From Gymnodinialimonas sp. 202GB13-11 (GTDB lineage Bacteria > Pseudomonadota > Alphaproteobacteria > Rhodobacterales > Rhodobacteraceae), in NCBI RefSeq assembly GCF_040932485.1, contig NZ_JBFRBH010000001.1:1488001-1552000 (forward strand): a stretch of DNA of 64,000 nucleotides, read 5' to 3'. Below, piece by piece: positions 42,082-50,927 of the stretch; position 1 is the stretch's first letter, and every line of letters begins with the position of its first letter. The position numbers and the translations under genes are program-made. Under the pieces are notes generated by a model. It saw only the letters and a list, made by a program, of their open reading frames with translations, was not told the origin of the DNA and did no database searches.

Positions 42082-42882
42082 TCAGCCCTCCTTCCGGCCC
42101 ATGATTTCTTCTTCCATCTCCCAGATGAGCGATAGGATTTTTTCCCGTGTCGGGTTGAACTCGGGATGCAGTTTCACCTCCCGAAGGTCTTTGCCCACGC
42201 CAGCCTCTGCGAATGGCAGGTCATAGACCGAGTGGATGCGGCCCGGGCGTGGTGCCATCACGACCAGCCGCTGGCCCAGAAGCAGGGCTTCCTCGACCGA
42301 GTGGGTGATCAGGATGATGGTCTTGCCGGTCTCTTTCCACAGCTTCAGAACGAGGCCCTGCATTTTCTCGCGCGTCAGCGCGTCCAACGCGCCGAGCGGT
42401 TCGTCCATCAAGATGACATCAGGGTCGTTGGCGAGACACCGCGCCAGCGCCACGCGCTGCTGCATACCGCCGGACAGCTCATAAATCGCCTTGTCCTTGA
42501 AGTCCTGCAGTCCAACGGCGTCGAGCAGATGGTCCGTGATTTCGGCAGCTTCTTTCGCCGGCATGTTTTTCATGCGCGGGCCGAAGTTCACGTTCTTGCG
42601 CACGCTCATCCATTCAAACAGCGCGCCTTTCTGAAAAACCATTCCGCGTTCCGGCGCAGGACCGGTGACTTCGTGGCCATTGATCTCGATCGAGCCTGCG
42701 GTTGGGGCCAGAAAGCCCGCAACGATGTTGAGAAGGGTCGTTTTACCACAGCCCGATGGGCCGAGGACGGACATCAGCTCGCCCTGCTTCAGGTTTAGGC
42801 TGACATCCTCAAGCGCTTGCACGGCGCCGCCATCGGGCAGCTCGAAGCGCATGGATATGTTGTTGATTGCGAGTTCCGACAT
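42082..42882 (-). CDS. tauB: TauB-like ABC transporter ATPase
   Basis: 266-residue ATPase of the nitrate/sulfonate/taurine group. Walker A GPSGCGKTT, signature LSGGMQQR, Walker B VILMDEPLGALD, and the switch His in ILITHSVEEAL. The C-terminal extension beyond residue 225 (KLHPEFNPTREKIL) is typical of TauB-like proteins. Two bases separate it from the permease gene. A terminator-like hairpin lies between it and the upstream binding-protein gene. Confidence 0.9.
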   Translation of the reverse strand: MSELAINNISMRFELPDGGAVQALEDVSLNLKQGELMSVLGPSGCGKTTLLNIVAGFLAPTAGSIEINGHEVTGPAPERGMVFQKGALFEWMSVRKNVNFGPRMKNMPAKEAAEITDHLLDAVGLQDFKDKAIYELSGGMQQRVALARCLANDPDVILMDEPLGALDALTREKMQGLVLKLWKETGKTIILITHSVEEALLLGQRLVVMAPRPGRIHSVYDLPFAEAGVGKDLREVKLHPEFNPTREKILSLIWEMEEEIMGRKEG

Positions 42883-42935
42883 GGGCGGGGCAAACTCCGA
42901 CGCAAAGGGGCCGATCTGAGGACCTGGCGGATAAG

Positions 42936-42970
42936 AAAAAGCCCGCCGCGAGGGCTTGGTCGCGGCGGGC
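42936..42970 (-). terminator. Terminator or attenuator between tauA and tauB
   Basis: Read on the minus strand: GCCCGCCGCGA / TCGCGGCGGGC, an 11-pair stem with a nine-base loop followed by TTTTTC. It is in the same place relative to the binding-protein gene as the hairpin after livK. Confidence 0.85.
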
Positions 42971-42991
42971 CGATATCAAGCGGCTATTGCC

Positions 42992-43993
42992 TTACTCAGC
43001 CGCAGCCCGCAGCGGAGCTGTGTTCACCAGCGAGCCGTAATCGTCGAGCGTGCCGTCGATGGACCCTGCATCTGCGAATACAGTCGCCACACCGGCCATG
43101 AACTCACCCACATTGCCGCCGAGCCATGCATCGGAAAGCTGCTCTTCGGTTGAGGGGAAGACGAACGTGTCGATGGTCTGAGCGGTTGCTTCGAGGTCCA
43201 TACCGGCATCGTTTGCGATGACTTCGAGCATCGCGTCGCGGTTCTCACCGGAGTTCCACATCGCGTTGGCTTCTGCCGTCACGGCCAGGAACTGTTCAAC
43301 CAGCTCGGGGTTTTCTGCGACGAACGACGCAGGTGCCGAGGTGACGTCAAACACCAGAATGCCAAGCTCGGTCTTCTCAGCGCCGGTCAGCAAGACGTTA
43401 CCATGCTCCAGCATACGACGTAGGGCGCCGCCCCAGCCGCAGACCATGTCCAGCTCGCCCTGTGCAAAGGCTGCTGCGCCATCGGGCGGCGCCATGTCGA
43501 CGACGTTCATCGAAGACACATCCACGCCGAAGTGGTTCATCTGAGCAAGGAAGCCGTAATGCGCGGCAGTACCCAGCGGCACACCAACGGTCAGGCCAGC
43601 CAGATCGCCGGCGTTCGAGGCGTCGATTTCCAGCGCTTCTGCCACGACGCAGTTGTCGTTGTCGGCGTAAGACACGGCCACGTCGAGCAGCTCAAGGTCC
43701 TGACCGGCAGAGGTCGCAACGATGAACGGCGGCAGACCCTGCGAAACCGAAAGGTGCACGTCGCCAGACGCCATGGCTGCGGACATCGCAACACCGGTGT
43801 CGAACGCAACCCAGTTAATCGAGACGCCCATGGCCTCTTCATACATGCCTTCCACTTTCGCGAACTGGAACGGCATCGGCCATTCGAGGAAGTACGCAAC
43901 AGTGATCTCTTCAAGATGGCCGTCAGCCATTGCCGCCTGACCGGATGCAAGGATCGCGGTGCCAGCCAGCAGCGAGGCGATAGTCTTTTTCAT
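42992..43993 (-). CDS. tauA: TauA-like periplasmic substrate-binding protein
   Basis: 333 residues with signal peptide 1-22 (ASGQAAMADGH). The mature protein is of the NMT1/TauA group: VAYFLEWPMPFQFAKVEG, SAAMASGDVHLSVSQGLPPF, and LTVGVPLGTAAHYGFLAQM are the segments seen in roseobacter taurine-binding proteins. ATG at 43993 after GGAGAGAA; the longer frame to 44107 is leader. Upstream is a 10-base perfect inverted repeat that may be a regulator site. Taurine is the best guess; other sulfonates or betaines cannot be excluded. Confidence 0.87.
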   Translation of the reverse strand: MKKTIASLLAGTAILASGQAAMADGHLEEITVAYFLEWPMPFQFAKVEGMYEEAMGVSINWVAFDTGVAMSAAMASGDVHLSVSQGLPPFIVATSAGQDLELLDVAVSYADNDNCVVAEALEIDASNAGDLAGLTVGVPLGTAAHYGFLAQMNHFGVDVSSMNVVDMAPPDGAAAFAQGELDMVCGWGGALRRMLEHGNVLLTGAEKTELGILVFDVTSAPASFVAENPELVEQFLAVTAEANAMWNSGENRDAMLEVIANDAGMDLEATAQTIDTFVFPSTEEQLSDAWLGGNVGEFMAGVATVFADAGSIDGTLDDYGSLVNTAPLRAAAE

Positions 43994-44014
43994 TGTTCTC
44001 TCCTGTCGGGATCC

Positions 44015-44072
44015 GTCCGTAAGGACTGGACCGGTTCCGTATTTTTGGCGGGTTTCACGCACCCTTACGGAC
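44015..44072. promoter_or_regulatory. Long-range inverted repeat in the tauA leader
   Basis: GTCCGTAAGG (44015-44024) and CCTTACGGAC (44063-44072), perfect complements 38 bases apart, 22-79 bases upstream of the tauA start. It could be a pair of half-sites for a regulator or a leader-RNA hairpin. Confidence 0.55.
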
Positions 44073-44261
44073 ATTGAGTTTTGTGTGGAGGACCGACGGC
44101 CCACCACGCGTGAGCGTAGGTGGAGCGTCTGAACGCCGTCAACACCTTTCAGATGGAGTCCAACAGGCGCCTAGGTCCAGATTCGACGAACAGACTGGCC
44201 AACAGTGCTGGTTGCCGTTTTTGCGGGTCTCAGTACCCAGCGGCCAGCGGAGGGCGCAGGA

Positions 44262-44561
44262 TCAGATTTCCAGCTCAGCCAGTATATTGGCAAAGGATGC
44301 CCCGTGCATGTCGCGGTCATGACGCGTACCTTGGATTTGAGGGCGCGGCAGGCTGAATTTGAGAACGTTTAGATCGCTAATCTCAAACCGTTTGAGTTGC
44401 GTGGAGCTGACCTGTAACGCCGCTGCGACACGCTCCGTATTCAGTGCCGCGCAGATCTCGCCGAACTCGGCTTCTCCTGCACAGAAGATATCGAAGGTCA
44501 GCCAAAACGGTCCGGCATTCTTTGAGCGAACCTTTGTCACAACATCTGCAAGCGTTGTCAT
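44262..44561 (-). CDS. DUF4387 family protein
   Basis: 99-residue protein of the DUF4387 family, which is almost always found beside, or fused to, DUF1446 (AtuA-like) proteins. The FWLTFDIFC segment and the KFSLPRPQIQGTRHDRDMHG block are the family signature. ATGA overlap with the upstream DUF1446 gene shows they are translated together, presumably as a two-part enzyme. Reaction unknown; relatives occur in terpene and hydroxy-acid catabolism clusters. Confidence 0.88.
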   Translation of the reverse strand: MTTLADVVTKVRSKNAGPFWLTFDIFCAGEAEFGEICAALNTERVAAALQVSSTQLKRFEISDLNVLKFSLPRPQIQGTRHDRDMHGASFANILAELEI

Positions 44562-45907
44562 GGGCCCACCTCCAGCGTTTCGATCCGAAAGGCCGACAAC
44601 GGATCCTCCAACTCCAGCACATGGTTCAAACAGAACTCAAAGATCTCTCCACACGCCATTTCTGGGGGCGAGAAGGGAAATGCGAAGGTCGGCATCTCCT
44701 CCTGTTCCGTCAGCGGATGGTGTAAAAGGTATGGGTTCAGGATCTTGGCGACTTCGCGCGACACGTCTTCGCGTTCAGCCGTCACAATCCCCATAACCCC
44801 CACTTCTCCAGCACTCAGTGTCGATGTTTCGAGCGGCCCCAAGGTCGCATCGACACCAATAAGTCGTAACTCCAGCGAGAAATCCGCATTCACCCGCGTG
44901 CGCGCCTTTTCAGTGCATTGAGCCTCAATATCCGCGACCCATGCACGGATGTTTTCCACGTAACGCGCGTCGCGCACCAGTGCGAGGGATACCGTCTGAA
45001 AGCCACCAGACCGGGCCCCCTCTAGCTTCACTGTATAGCGCTCGGACGGCAGCCACTGGCTTCCCGTCACACGCACCCGACGATCATCCAACGCCTCATA
45101 AGATGCTTCGGTCACATCAAGATGGCCACCAGGCTCAAAAAGCACATGCGGGTTCGCGTTCTCGTACAGCATGTGAGCTGAGACAGTGTAGGGCGTGGCC
45201 CGCGCCTCTGCTCCCATGGGCGTAATCGTGAATCCTGCATCATCGAATTCGATTAAGATCGTGCCGGAGTTCGGGCTGGTCGTGGCCAATGCACCGCATT
45301 CTCCGATCTTCGCACCATGCCAAGCCCCACCCGGATGCGCTCCGCGGGCAATGGGCAAAGCCGCGATGATCGCCGTGTCGGTTGTGCGCCCCGCGATCAC
45401 GATGTCCGCTCCGGTATCGAGGGCGGCGTTGATCTGTTCCACCCCGGCCAACGCCACGATGTTGGTGCAGGCGCTCAGCACATCCGCAGAAATCTTAGGT
45501 GCGGCCTCAAGCGGCGTGATCCGGCCTGCCGCAAATGCCTCGGCCATGGCCGCCCCACCCTGCCCGCTTTTGACCGTAGCGATTTTCAGTGTCTGGCCCA
45601 ATTCCGCAGCAAGCTCTCGCGTGATATCGAGCATCCAATCCACGGCGCTGTCTGCCCCACATGTACCGGCTGTCCCTATCACCAGCGGAACACCGGCGCG
45701 GGCGCGTGCCTCCATCAACTCGCGCCATTCCGCCTTCACGGAACTGCGTGAATACTTTGAGGTACCGGTACCGAGGTAATGCGGTCCACTGTCCGTGGAC
45801 CCGCCATCAATCGCGATCAGATCAGGACCTTCTGCGATCCCTCGCGCAAGGGCGTCGCGGTCATAGCCAAGGCCGAGGGCCCCTGAAGGAATTAGGATTT
45901 TCGTCAT
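44558..45907 (-). CDS. DUF1446 / AtuA-like family protein
   Basis: 449-residue cytoplasmic protein of the acyclic terpene utilisation AtuA-like family. Typical blocks are LGLGYDRDALARGI, IDGGSTDSGPHYLGTG, PLVIGTAGTCGADSAVDW, IVIAGRTTDTAIIAALPI and GGHLDVTEASYE. AtuA itself is needed for citronellol and geraniol degradation in Pseudomonas, but most members, including this one, are outside atu clusters. ATG at 45907. The neighbouring tau-like transporter and FAH-type hydrolase may supply or process its substrate; this is inference. Confidence 0.87.
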   Translation of the reverse strand: MTKILIPSGALGLGYDRDALARGIAEGPDLIAIDGGSTDSGPHYLGTGTSKYSRSSVKAEWRELMEARARAGVPLVIGTAGTCGADSAVDWMLDITRELAAELGQTLKIATVKSGQGGAAMAEAFAAGRITPLEAAPKISADVLSACTNIVALAGVEQINAALDTGADIVIAGRTTDTAIIAALPIARGAHPGGAWHGAKIGECGALATTSPNSGTILIEFDDAGFTITPMGAEARATPYTVSAHMLYENANPHVLFEPGGHLDVTEASYEALDDRRVRVTGSQWLPSERYTVKLEGARSGGFQTVSLALVRDARYVENIRAWVADIEAQCTEKARTRVNADFSLELRLIGVDATLGPLETSTLSAGEVGVMGIVTAEREDVSREVAKILNPYLLHHPLTEQEEMPTFAFPFSPPEMACGEIFEFCLNHVLELEDPLSAFRIETLEVGP

Positions 45908-46166
45908 GACCCACCCTCGCTTACACGCACTGTCTTAGGCGCGTCAGTTGCGCGTCTCAATCCAAATCCAATTCGACTTGCGGCAATAGATGCGACCGCA
46001 AGGCAATGCTCATTAAAATCAAACCAGGACTACGGCCCCCAAGCTGAGCCAGACGGACCCTCCATCCGGCCTAAGCTGTTAGGCGCATGGAACAACAGAG
46101 AGGGCCCGCCATTGGCCATGCCCTAAGCCCATGCTACGCCTCCGAAAAGCCTTTAAGGAGACGCCC

Positions 46167-46850
46167 ATGCCCGACCTTGTCATCGCCGCCCCAAAGCAGC
46201 ACACGATCCCCACTGCAAACGGCGGCGCGTTCCCTGTACGCCGGGTTTACTGCATCGGGCGGAACTTTGCGGACCACGCTATCGAGATGGGCCATGATCC
46301 AAACCGCGAGGCCCCATTCTTCTTTCAAAAGAACCCAGACAGCCTCGACCCGTCCGGTCAGTTTCCCTACCCGCCCCACAGCCAAAACGTGCATCATGAG
46401 GTAGAGCTTCTGATCGCCCTTAAATCTGGCGGCACAAACATTCCCGTTGCGTCCGCGCTGGATCACGTCTGGGGGTACGGCGTGGCCTTGGACATGACGC
46501 GCCGCGATTTGCAGGGTGAGGCCAAGCAGGCAGGCCGCCCGTGGGAAATCGGCAAGGCGGCCGAACGTTCTGGCCCTGTCGGCCCCGTGCACCCTGCTTC
46601 GGACGTTGGTCACATTGAATCCGGCCGCATCGCAGTATCCGTTAACGGCGAGGTCAAACAGGATGGCGACCTTAACCAGATGATCTGGAAAGTGCCTGAA
46701 ATGATTTCGTATTTGTCGGAGTATTTTGAGCTTGCTGCCGGTGACGTTATCCTTGGCGGCACACCTGCGGGCGTTGGGCCAGTCGAACGAGGGGAAACAA
46801 TGGTAGCCTCAATCCAAGGGTTGGGTGAAATCACGGTGAACGTGGTCTGA
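46167..46850 (+). CDS. Fumarylacetoacetate hydrolase (FAH) family, fumarylpyruvate hydrolase-like
   Basis: 227-residue FAH-fold enzyme hydrolysing a C-C bond of a 2,4-dioxo acid. RVYCIGRNFADHAIEMG, the metal-binding Glu set in HHEVELLIAL, GYGVALDMTRRDLQ and LGGTPAGVGPV are the family blocks; the spacing matches NagK-type fumarylpyruvate hydrolases of the gentisate pathway. ATG at 46167 with AAGGAG six bases upstream. No gentisate dioxygenase is in the window, so the physiological substrate is open. Convergent with opgG, five bases apart. Confidence 0.9.
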   Translation: MPDLVIAAPKQHTIPTANGGAFPVRRVYCIGRNFADHAIEMGHDPNREAPFFFQKNPDSLDPSGQFPYPPHSQNVHHEVELLIALKSGGTNIPVASALDHVWGYGVALDMTRRDLQGEAKQAGRPWEIGKAAERSGPVGPVHPASDVGHIESGRIAVSVNGEVKQDGDLNQMIWKVPEMISYLSEYFELAAGDVILGGTPAGVGPVERGETMVASIQGLGEITVNVV

Positions 46851-46855
46851 GCGGC

Positions 46856-48373
46856 CTATTCCCGACCGTCCCGCTTCCGCGTCCAGCGGTGTAGCCACAC
46901 GGGGCTAACCGCGGCTCCGCCTGCATCGCGCAGAACCAGCCGCACCTCGAGCGCACGCGCCGCATTGCCCGGTGTAAGCAGGAAGGTCGCCCGCTGCCCG
47001 CGCCCGTCCGGGAGATTGAACAGGGCGATGCCATCCAGCATGTCGGGCACGGCCCCTTCACCCGACACACTCAGATCGGGCACCAGCCCATCGGACGACC
47101 CGGTGAAATCAATCACAAAACGCCGCGTGCCGGGATATTCATGCTCCCGCCCGCTACGCGATTGTATGACCTGCGCCGGGCTGTCGGGGTCCGGGTCGGC
47201 CAACGTCCAATCCAAACGATAGCGGAAGCGATATTCTCCACCGGCTTCCAGCGCCGCTTCCGGCCGCCAGAACGCCACGATATTGTCGAGGAACTCTGTG
47301 CCCGTTGGTATCTCGACCAGCATCACAGCACCCGGCCCCCAATTGCCGAGCGGCCCGATAATGGCAGAGGGGCGTATCTCGTATCGCGCTTCGGTGTCCT
47401 CAAAATCCTCGTAGGTACGCGCTGTCTGGAACAGACCGAAAGCCCTTGGATCGTTATCTGAGAAAGCCGAAGTTTCGACCGCTGCCGGGTTACCGATAGG
47501 CCGCCACAGGCGCTCGCCCGCGCCGTTTTCGATGAACAGCACATCACTGTCATGCACGCGTGGCCGGAAATCATCCGACGCCGCCCCGCGCATGGGGCCT
47601 TTCAGATACATCGACGTCAGCGGCGCTATGCCAACCGAATCCAGCCGCACACGAGGGAACAGCGTGACCGAGATGTTCATGCCCGTATCCATGCCCGGGA
47701 AAAGCTCCATATCGAAATGTCCGGAAAGGGACGGGCTGTCGATCAACGCCTCCATCCGAATACTGCCACCGCCCCCTTCGTGCAGGCGCATATGCGTGAA
47801 ACGAGGGAACTCCTCCGGGGTGGCCCCGCCCGTACCGAGTGCCACAGCCCGTGCGGAAAGGCCGTAAGCCATCGCCTGACCAATCGCGCGGAAATAGCTT
47901 GCCCCCTGAAAGACCGCCACCTCGTCCATGACATCCGGAGCGTTGAGAGGATATCGCAGTCGAAGCCCGGAGAACCCGGCGCCCGGTGCCTCTTGCGGAA
48001 CGGAGTCGAAATATCTTGGGTCGAAATCGAACAATTCCGGCGTCAGCGGCAGGTCAGCCCACGCGCCATCCACTTGCCGCTCCACCGTGACAGGATCAGG
48101 AAAGTAGAGCCCCGGTGGTAGAAGATCGACCGCGAATGAACCGCCCTGCGGCAACAAGGCGGCCTCACCAACAATGGGTCGGATGCCACGAAACGCATCA
48201 TAATCCAGCCCGGCAAAAGGTGGCGGTAACACGCCGGAAGGCGCGACATAATCCTGAGCCGCCGTGGCACGCGCGACCTCCAACAGCGACGGCACGCCGC
48301 CTTGGGCCGCAACGGGAAGCCCACGGGCGATCATGCTGGCCAGCGCCGTGCCCATAAACAGCCTTCGGTTCAT
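46856..48373 (-). CDS. opgG: Periplasmic glucan biosynthesis protein OpgG/OpgD (MdoG) family
   Basis: 505 residues, exported by a twin-arginine-type leader (MNRRLFMGTALASMIA). MdoG-family blocks are present: ASYFRAIGQAMAYGLSARAVAL, TPEEFPRFTHMRL, the acidic SFSDNDPRAFGLFQ segment and VMLVEIPTGTEFLDNIV. It shapes or cleaves the beta-glucan backbone of osmoregulated periplasmic glucans. The Tat leader is more like OpgD than OpgG of E. coli. No opgH lies in the window; the divergent plus-strand genes may decorate the same glucans. Confidence 0.9.
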   Translation of the reverse strand: MNRRLFMGTALASMIARGLPVAAQGGVPSLLEVARATAAQDYVAPSGVLPPPFAGLDYDAFRGIRPIVGEAALLPQGGSFAVDLLPPGLYFPDPVTVERQVDGAWADLPLTPELFDFDPRYFDSVPQEAPGAGFSGLRLRYPLNAPDVMDEVAVFQGASYFRAIGQAMAYGLSARAVALGTGGATPEEFPRFTHMRLHEGGGGSIRMEALIDSPSLSGHFDMELFPGMDTGMNISVTLFPRVRLDSVGIAPLTSMYLKGPMRGAASDDFRPRVHDSDVLFIENGAGERLWRPIGNPAAVETSAFSDNDPRAFGLFQTARTYEDFEDTEARYEIRPSAIIGPLGNWGPGAVMLVEIPTGTEFLDNIVAFWRPEAALEAGGEYRFRYRLDWTLADPDPDSPAQVIQSRSGREHEYPGTRRFVIDFTGSSDGLVPDLSVSGEGAVPDMLDGIALFNLPDGRGQRATFLLTPGNAARALEVRLVLRDAGGAAVSPVWLHRWTRKRDGRE

Positions 48374-48499
48374 GCCTTTGCTCCCACTTTTTGTGCACAC
48401 CGCAAGTAAGCTGTTGCCGAATTTGTCATTTTCCACGCGAAACCCTTTCAAGTAGGGCTTGGCAGGTTACCATTAGTATCTGATCTGACCCGCATCCCT

Positions 48500-49309
48500 T
48501 TGCACAGGCAAGGGCGCCCAAAGCCTGCACGACATTCGATTTTGACCAATAGACCAACAAATATTGAGCATTCCGCACAAACCCGAGCCATCCCTCTCAG
48601 GATTGTGAAGCCGCGTGGCGTTTTGCTGGCCTTTCTGGGTGCAGCATTGGTGGGCATTTTCATTTCGTTTGGGCTTGGGGGGCTTATGCTTGGCGACGCA
48701 ACGCCAAGTGCCTCGACTGTCTCAGCCTTGGTATTCGCCGTTTTAGCAGCGTTTGCCGGGGCTGCCCTTGCGCAAAGCTATCCCCATTCGCGGCTTGGTT
48801 TTTGCAACACGGTCACCTTACTGCGGCTTTCACTGGCCAGCGTGTTGGTGGGCGCCTGTGTTGCGGGTGGTTGGTCGGCTTGGCCCGCATTTGCCGTTGC
48901 CAGCACGGCTTTCGCGCTCGACGGGCTGGACGGGTTCCTTGCTCGGCGTGAGGAGCTGAGTTCGGAGTTCGGCGCGCAGTTCGACATGGAGGTCGACTCG
49001 ATCCTCGCCCTCACCCTTGCGGCACTTGCCTTCCAAAGCGGCGCCGCCGGGGCGTATGTGCTGCTTCTTGGCCTACCCCGCTATCTTTTCGGTTCGGCAC
49101 AGCTTGTGTTTCCGTGGCTAAAGGGCGACTTGCCCGCGCGTTTCTCCCGCAAGGTGGTTTGCGTTATTCAAATCGCAGCGCTTCTGTTGATGGTGCTGCC
49201 GCTGGTTGGCTCTCCGCTGACTGACTGGATCGCAGGCTTTGCAGCCTTTGCCCTGATCTGGTCCTTTTGGCGCGACATTGTCTGGCTCAAACAGGCCACA
49301 CGCGCATGA
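48500..49309 (+). CDS. CDP-alcohol phosphatidyltransferase family membrane protein
   Basis: Integral membrane enzyme that transfers a phosphatidyl or phospho group from a CDP-alcohol. The catalytic signature is complete: DGLDGFLARREEL ... GAQFDMEVDS, that is DG..AR..G..D...D. It is preceded by two or three membrane helices and followed by four more. The start is uncertain: no in-frame ATG exists near the N-terminus; TTG 48500 gives the longest form, while GTG 48605 would begin just before the first helix. It overlaps the sulfatase-fold gene as ATGA. Given opgG and the sulfatase-fold neighbour, a role in periplasmic glucan or lipid head-group chemistry is plausible. Confidence 0.82.
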   Translation: MHRQGRPKPARHSILTNRPTNIEHSAQTRAIPLRIVKPRGVLLAFLGAALVGIFISFGLGGLMLGDATPSASTVSALVFAVLAAFAGAALAQSYPHSRLGFCNTVTLLRLSLASVLVGACVAGGWSAWPAFAVASTAFALDGLDGFLARREELSSEFGAQFDMEVDSILALTLAALAFQSGAAGAYVLLLGLPRYLFGSAQLVFPWLKGDLPARFSRKVVCVIQIAALLLMVLPLVGSPLTDWIAGFAAFALIWSFWRDIVWLKQATRA

Positions 49310-50925
49310 CGATGACGCGGCTGCTTTTGGCGGCACTTGTGCTGCATCTTGTCCTCATCCAGCCAAATCACCCAGCCGCCCTGTCATGGCAGGCGTTGTT
49401 CCTGTTTCCGCTGGAATTTCCCGTGATCCTGTTCGCGCTGATGGCGCTTGGCCAGACCGCCGCTTCCCGAATTGTCCGCATGGTACTGACTGCTGTTCTT
49501 ACCGGTCTAGTCGCTCTGAAAGCGGCCGACTTCGTCAGCTTCACCGCGTTGTCGCGGGGTTTTAACCCAGTCACCGATCTCTCATTGATCGACGCGTTCA
49601 TCAGGCTGCTCACTGGGTCTGTTGGCGTCCCTGTCACTCTCCTAATCGGCGTAGCGTCACTTGCTCTTATCCTTTTAATTGCTTGGTTGATATGGTGGGC
49701 CACAGGCATTTGGGCACGCTTGGCCCTGCCACGGATTGCCCGCCTTGCTGCGATCCCTCTAACATTGCTTTCCGCTGGTGTCGCAACGGCTGAGATCGGT
49801 CAGGCGCTCAACCAATGGTCCCTGCCCGCCACTCCACCCGGTGCCGCCTTCACGGCCCGCGTCGGTGTCGAACGGATTGAGATGATCCGCGAAACCCGCG
49901 CCCGCCTCGCCGCTTTTGATCTAGCCGCCTCCGAAGATCCATTCACAAACACGACCGGCCTGTTTGAGGTCATCGACCGGGACGTTTTAGTCATTTTCAT
50001 CGAAAGCTATGGCCGGACCAGTTTCGATACCCCTTTCTATGCCGACACCCATCGCGCGACGCTTGAGAGTGCGGAGGCGCGGCTGAGCGATCTTGGCCTT
50101 TCCATGCAATCAGGCTTCCTTACGTCACCCACGCAAGGCGGGCAAAGCTGGCTGGCCCATACCACGTTCGCCAACGGCCTTTGGGTGGACAACCAGATCA
50201 GCCATGCCGCCGCTTTGGCAAGTGGGCGCAGCACGCTTTATCACCATGCGGCTGCCAATGGTTTTCGCACGGCAACGCTGATGCCGCAGATTACGCTCGA
50301 TTGGCCTGAGGCGGATATGATGGGGTTTGAGGATGTGCTGGTCGCCGCCGACACAGGCTATGCGGGACTGCCCTTCAACTGGGTCACGATGCCCGATCAG
50401 TTCACGCTTGCCACACTGGACCGGCTCCTGCGTGACGGGTCTGACACGCGCCGCTTGTTCGCGCAGGTCGCGCTTGTATCTTCCCACGCACCGTGGACCC
50501 CGGTCCCTGAGCTTTTGCCGTGGAGCGACATCTCAGACGGCACGGAATTCAACGAGATGGCCCAAGCCGGTGATCCGCCAGAAGTCGTCTGGCGCGATCA
50601 TGACCGTGTGCGCGCTCAATATCGTTTGGCCGTCGACTATTCCTTGCAGGTTGTTTTCAACTACGCGGCCCTTCACGCCGAAAACCCACCCCTCATCATT
50701 GCACTCGGCGATCATCAGGCGGCTGGCTTCATCGCCCTAGATGAACGAGCGGAAGTGCCTATTCACGTCATCGGCCCGGAAGCTTTGGTCTCGCGCTTGA
50801 CGCCGCTTGCCCCAACCCTTGGCTTGCTGCCGCCTTCTGACGCGCCTGCAATCGGTATGGAGGCAGCACGCGACATCTTCCTCCGCGCCTTCCAAGTTGA
50901 AGACGTAAACGAGTTGGGCAATTGA
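49306..50925 (+). CDS. Membrane-anchored sulfatase/LTA-synthase-fold phosphotransferase (OpgB-like)
   Basis: 539 residues. About five membrane helices in residues 5-165 are followed by a periplasmic alkaline-phosphatase-superfamily domain: the metal-binding segment VLVIFIESYGRTSFD, a nucleophile region TQGGQSWLAH in which Ser takes the place of the usual Thr, and the ALGDHQ metal site. This layout is that of lipoteichoic-acid synthase, phosphoglycerol transferase OpgB and phosphoethanolamine transferases, which move a phospholipid head group to an acceptor. Beside opgG, the acceptor may be periplasmic glucan. ATG at 49306 in an ATGA overlap. Confidence 0.82.
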   Translation: MTMTRLLLAALVLHLVLIQPNHPAALSWQALFLFPLEFPVILFALMALGQTAASRIVRMVLTAVLTGLVALKAADFVSFTALSRGFNPVTDLSLIDAFIRLLTGSVGVPVTLLIGVASLALILLIAWLIWWATGIWARLALPRIARLAAIPLTLLSAGVATAEIGQALNQWSLPATPPGAAFTARVGVERIEMIRETRARLAAFDLAASEDPFTNTTGLFEVIDRDVLVIFIESYGRTSFDTPFYADTHRATLESAEARLSDLGLSMQSGFLTSPTQGGQSWLAHTTFANGLWVDNQISHAAALASGRSTLYHHAAANGFRTATLMPQITLDWPEADMMGFEDVLVAADTGYAGLPFNWVTMPDQFTLATLDRLLRDGSDTRRLFAQVALVSSHAPWTPVPELLPWSDISDGTEFNEMAQAGDPPEVVWRDHDRVRAQYRLAVDYSLQVVFNYAALHAENPPLIIALGDHQAAGFIALDERAEVPIHVIGPEALVSRLTPLAPTLGLLPPSDAPAIGMEAARDIFLRAFQVEDVNELGN

Positions 50926-50927
50926 GC

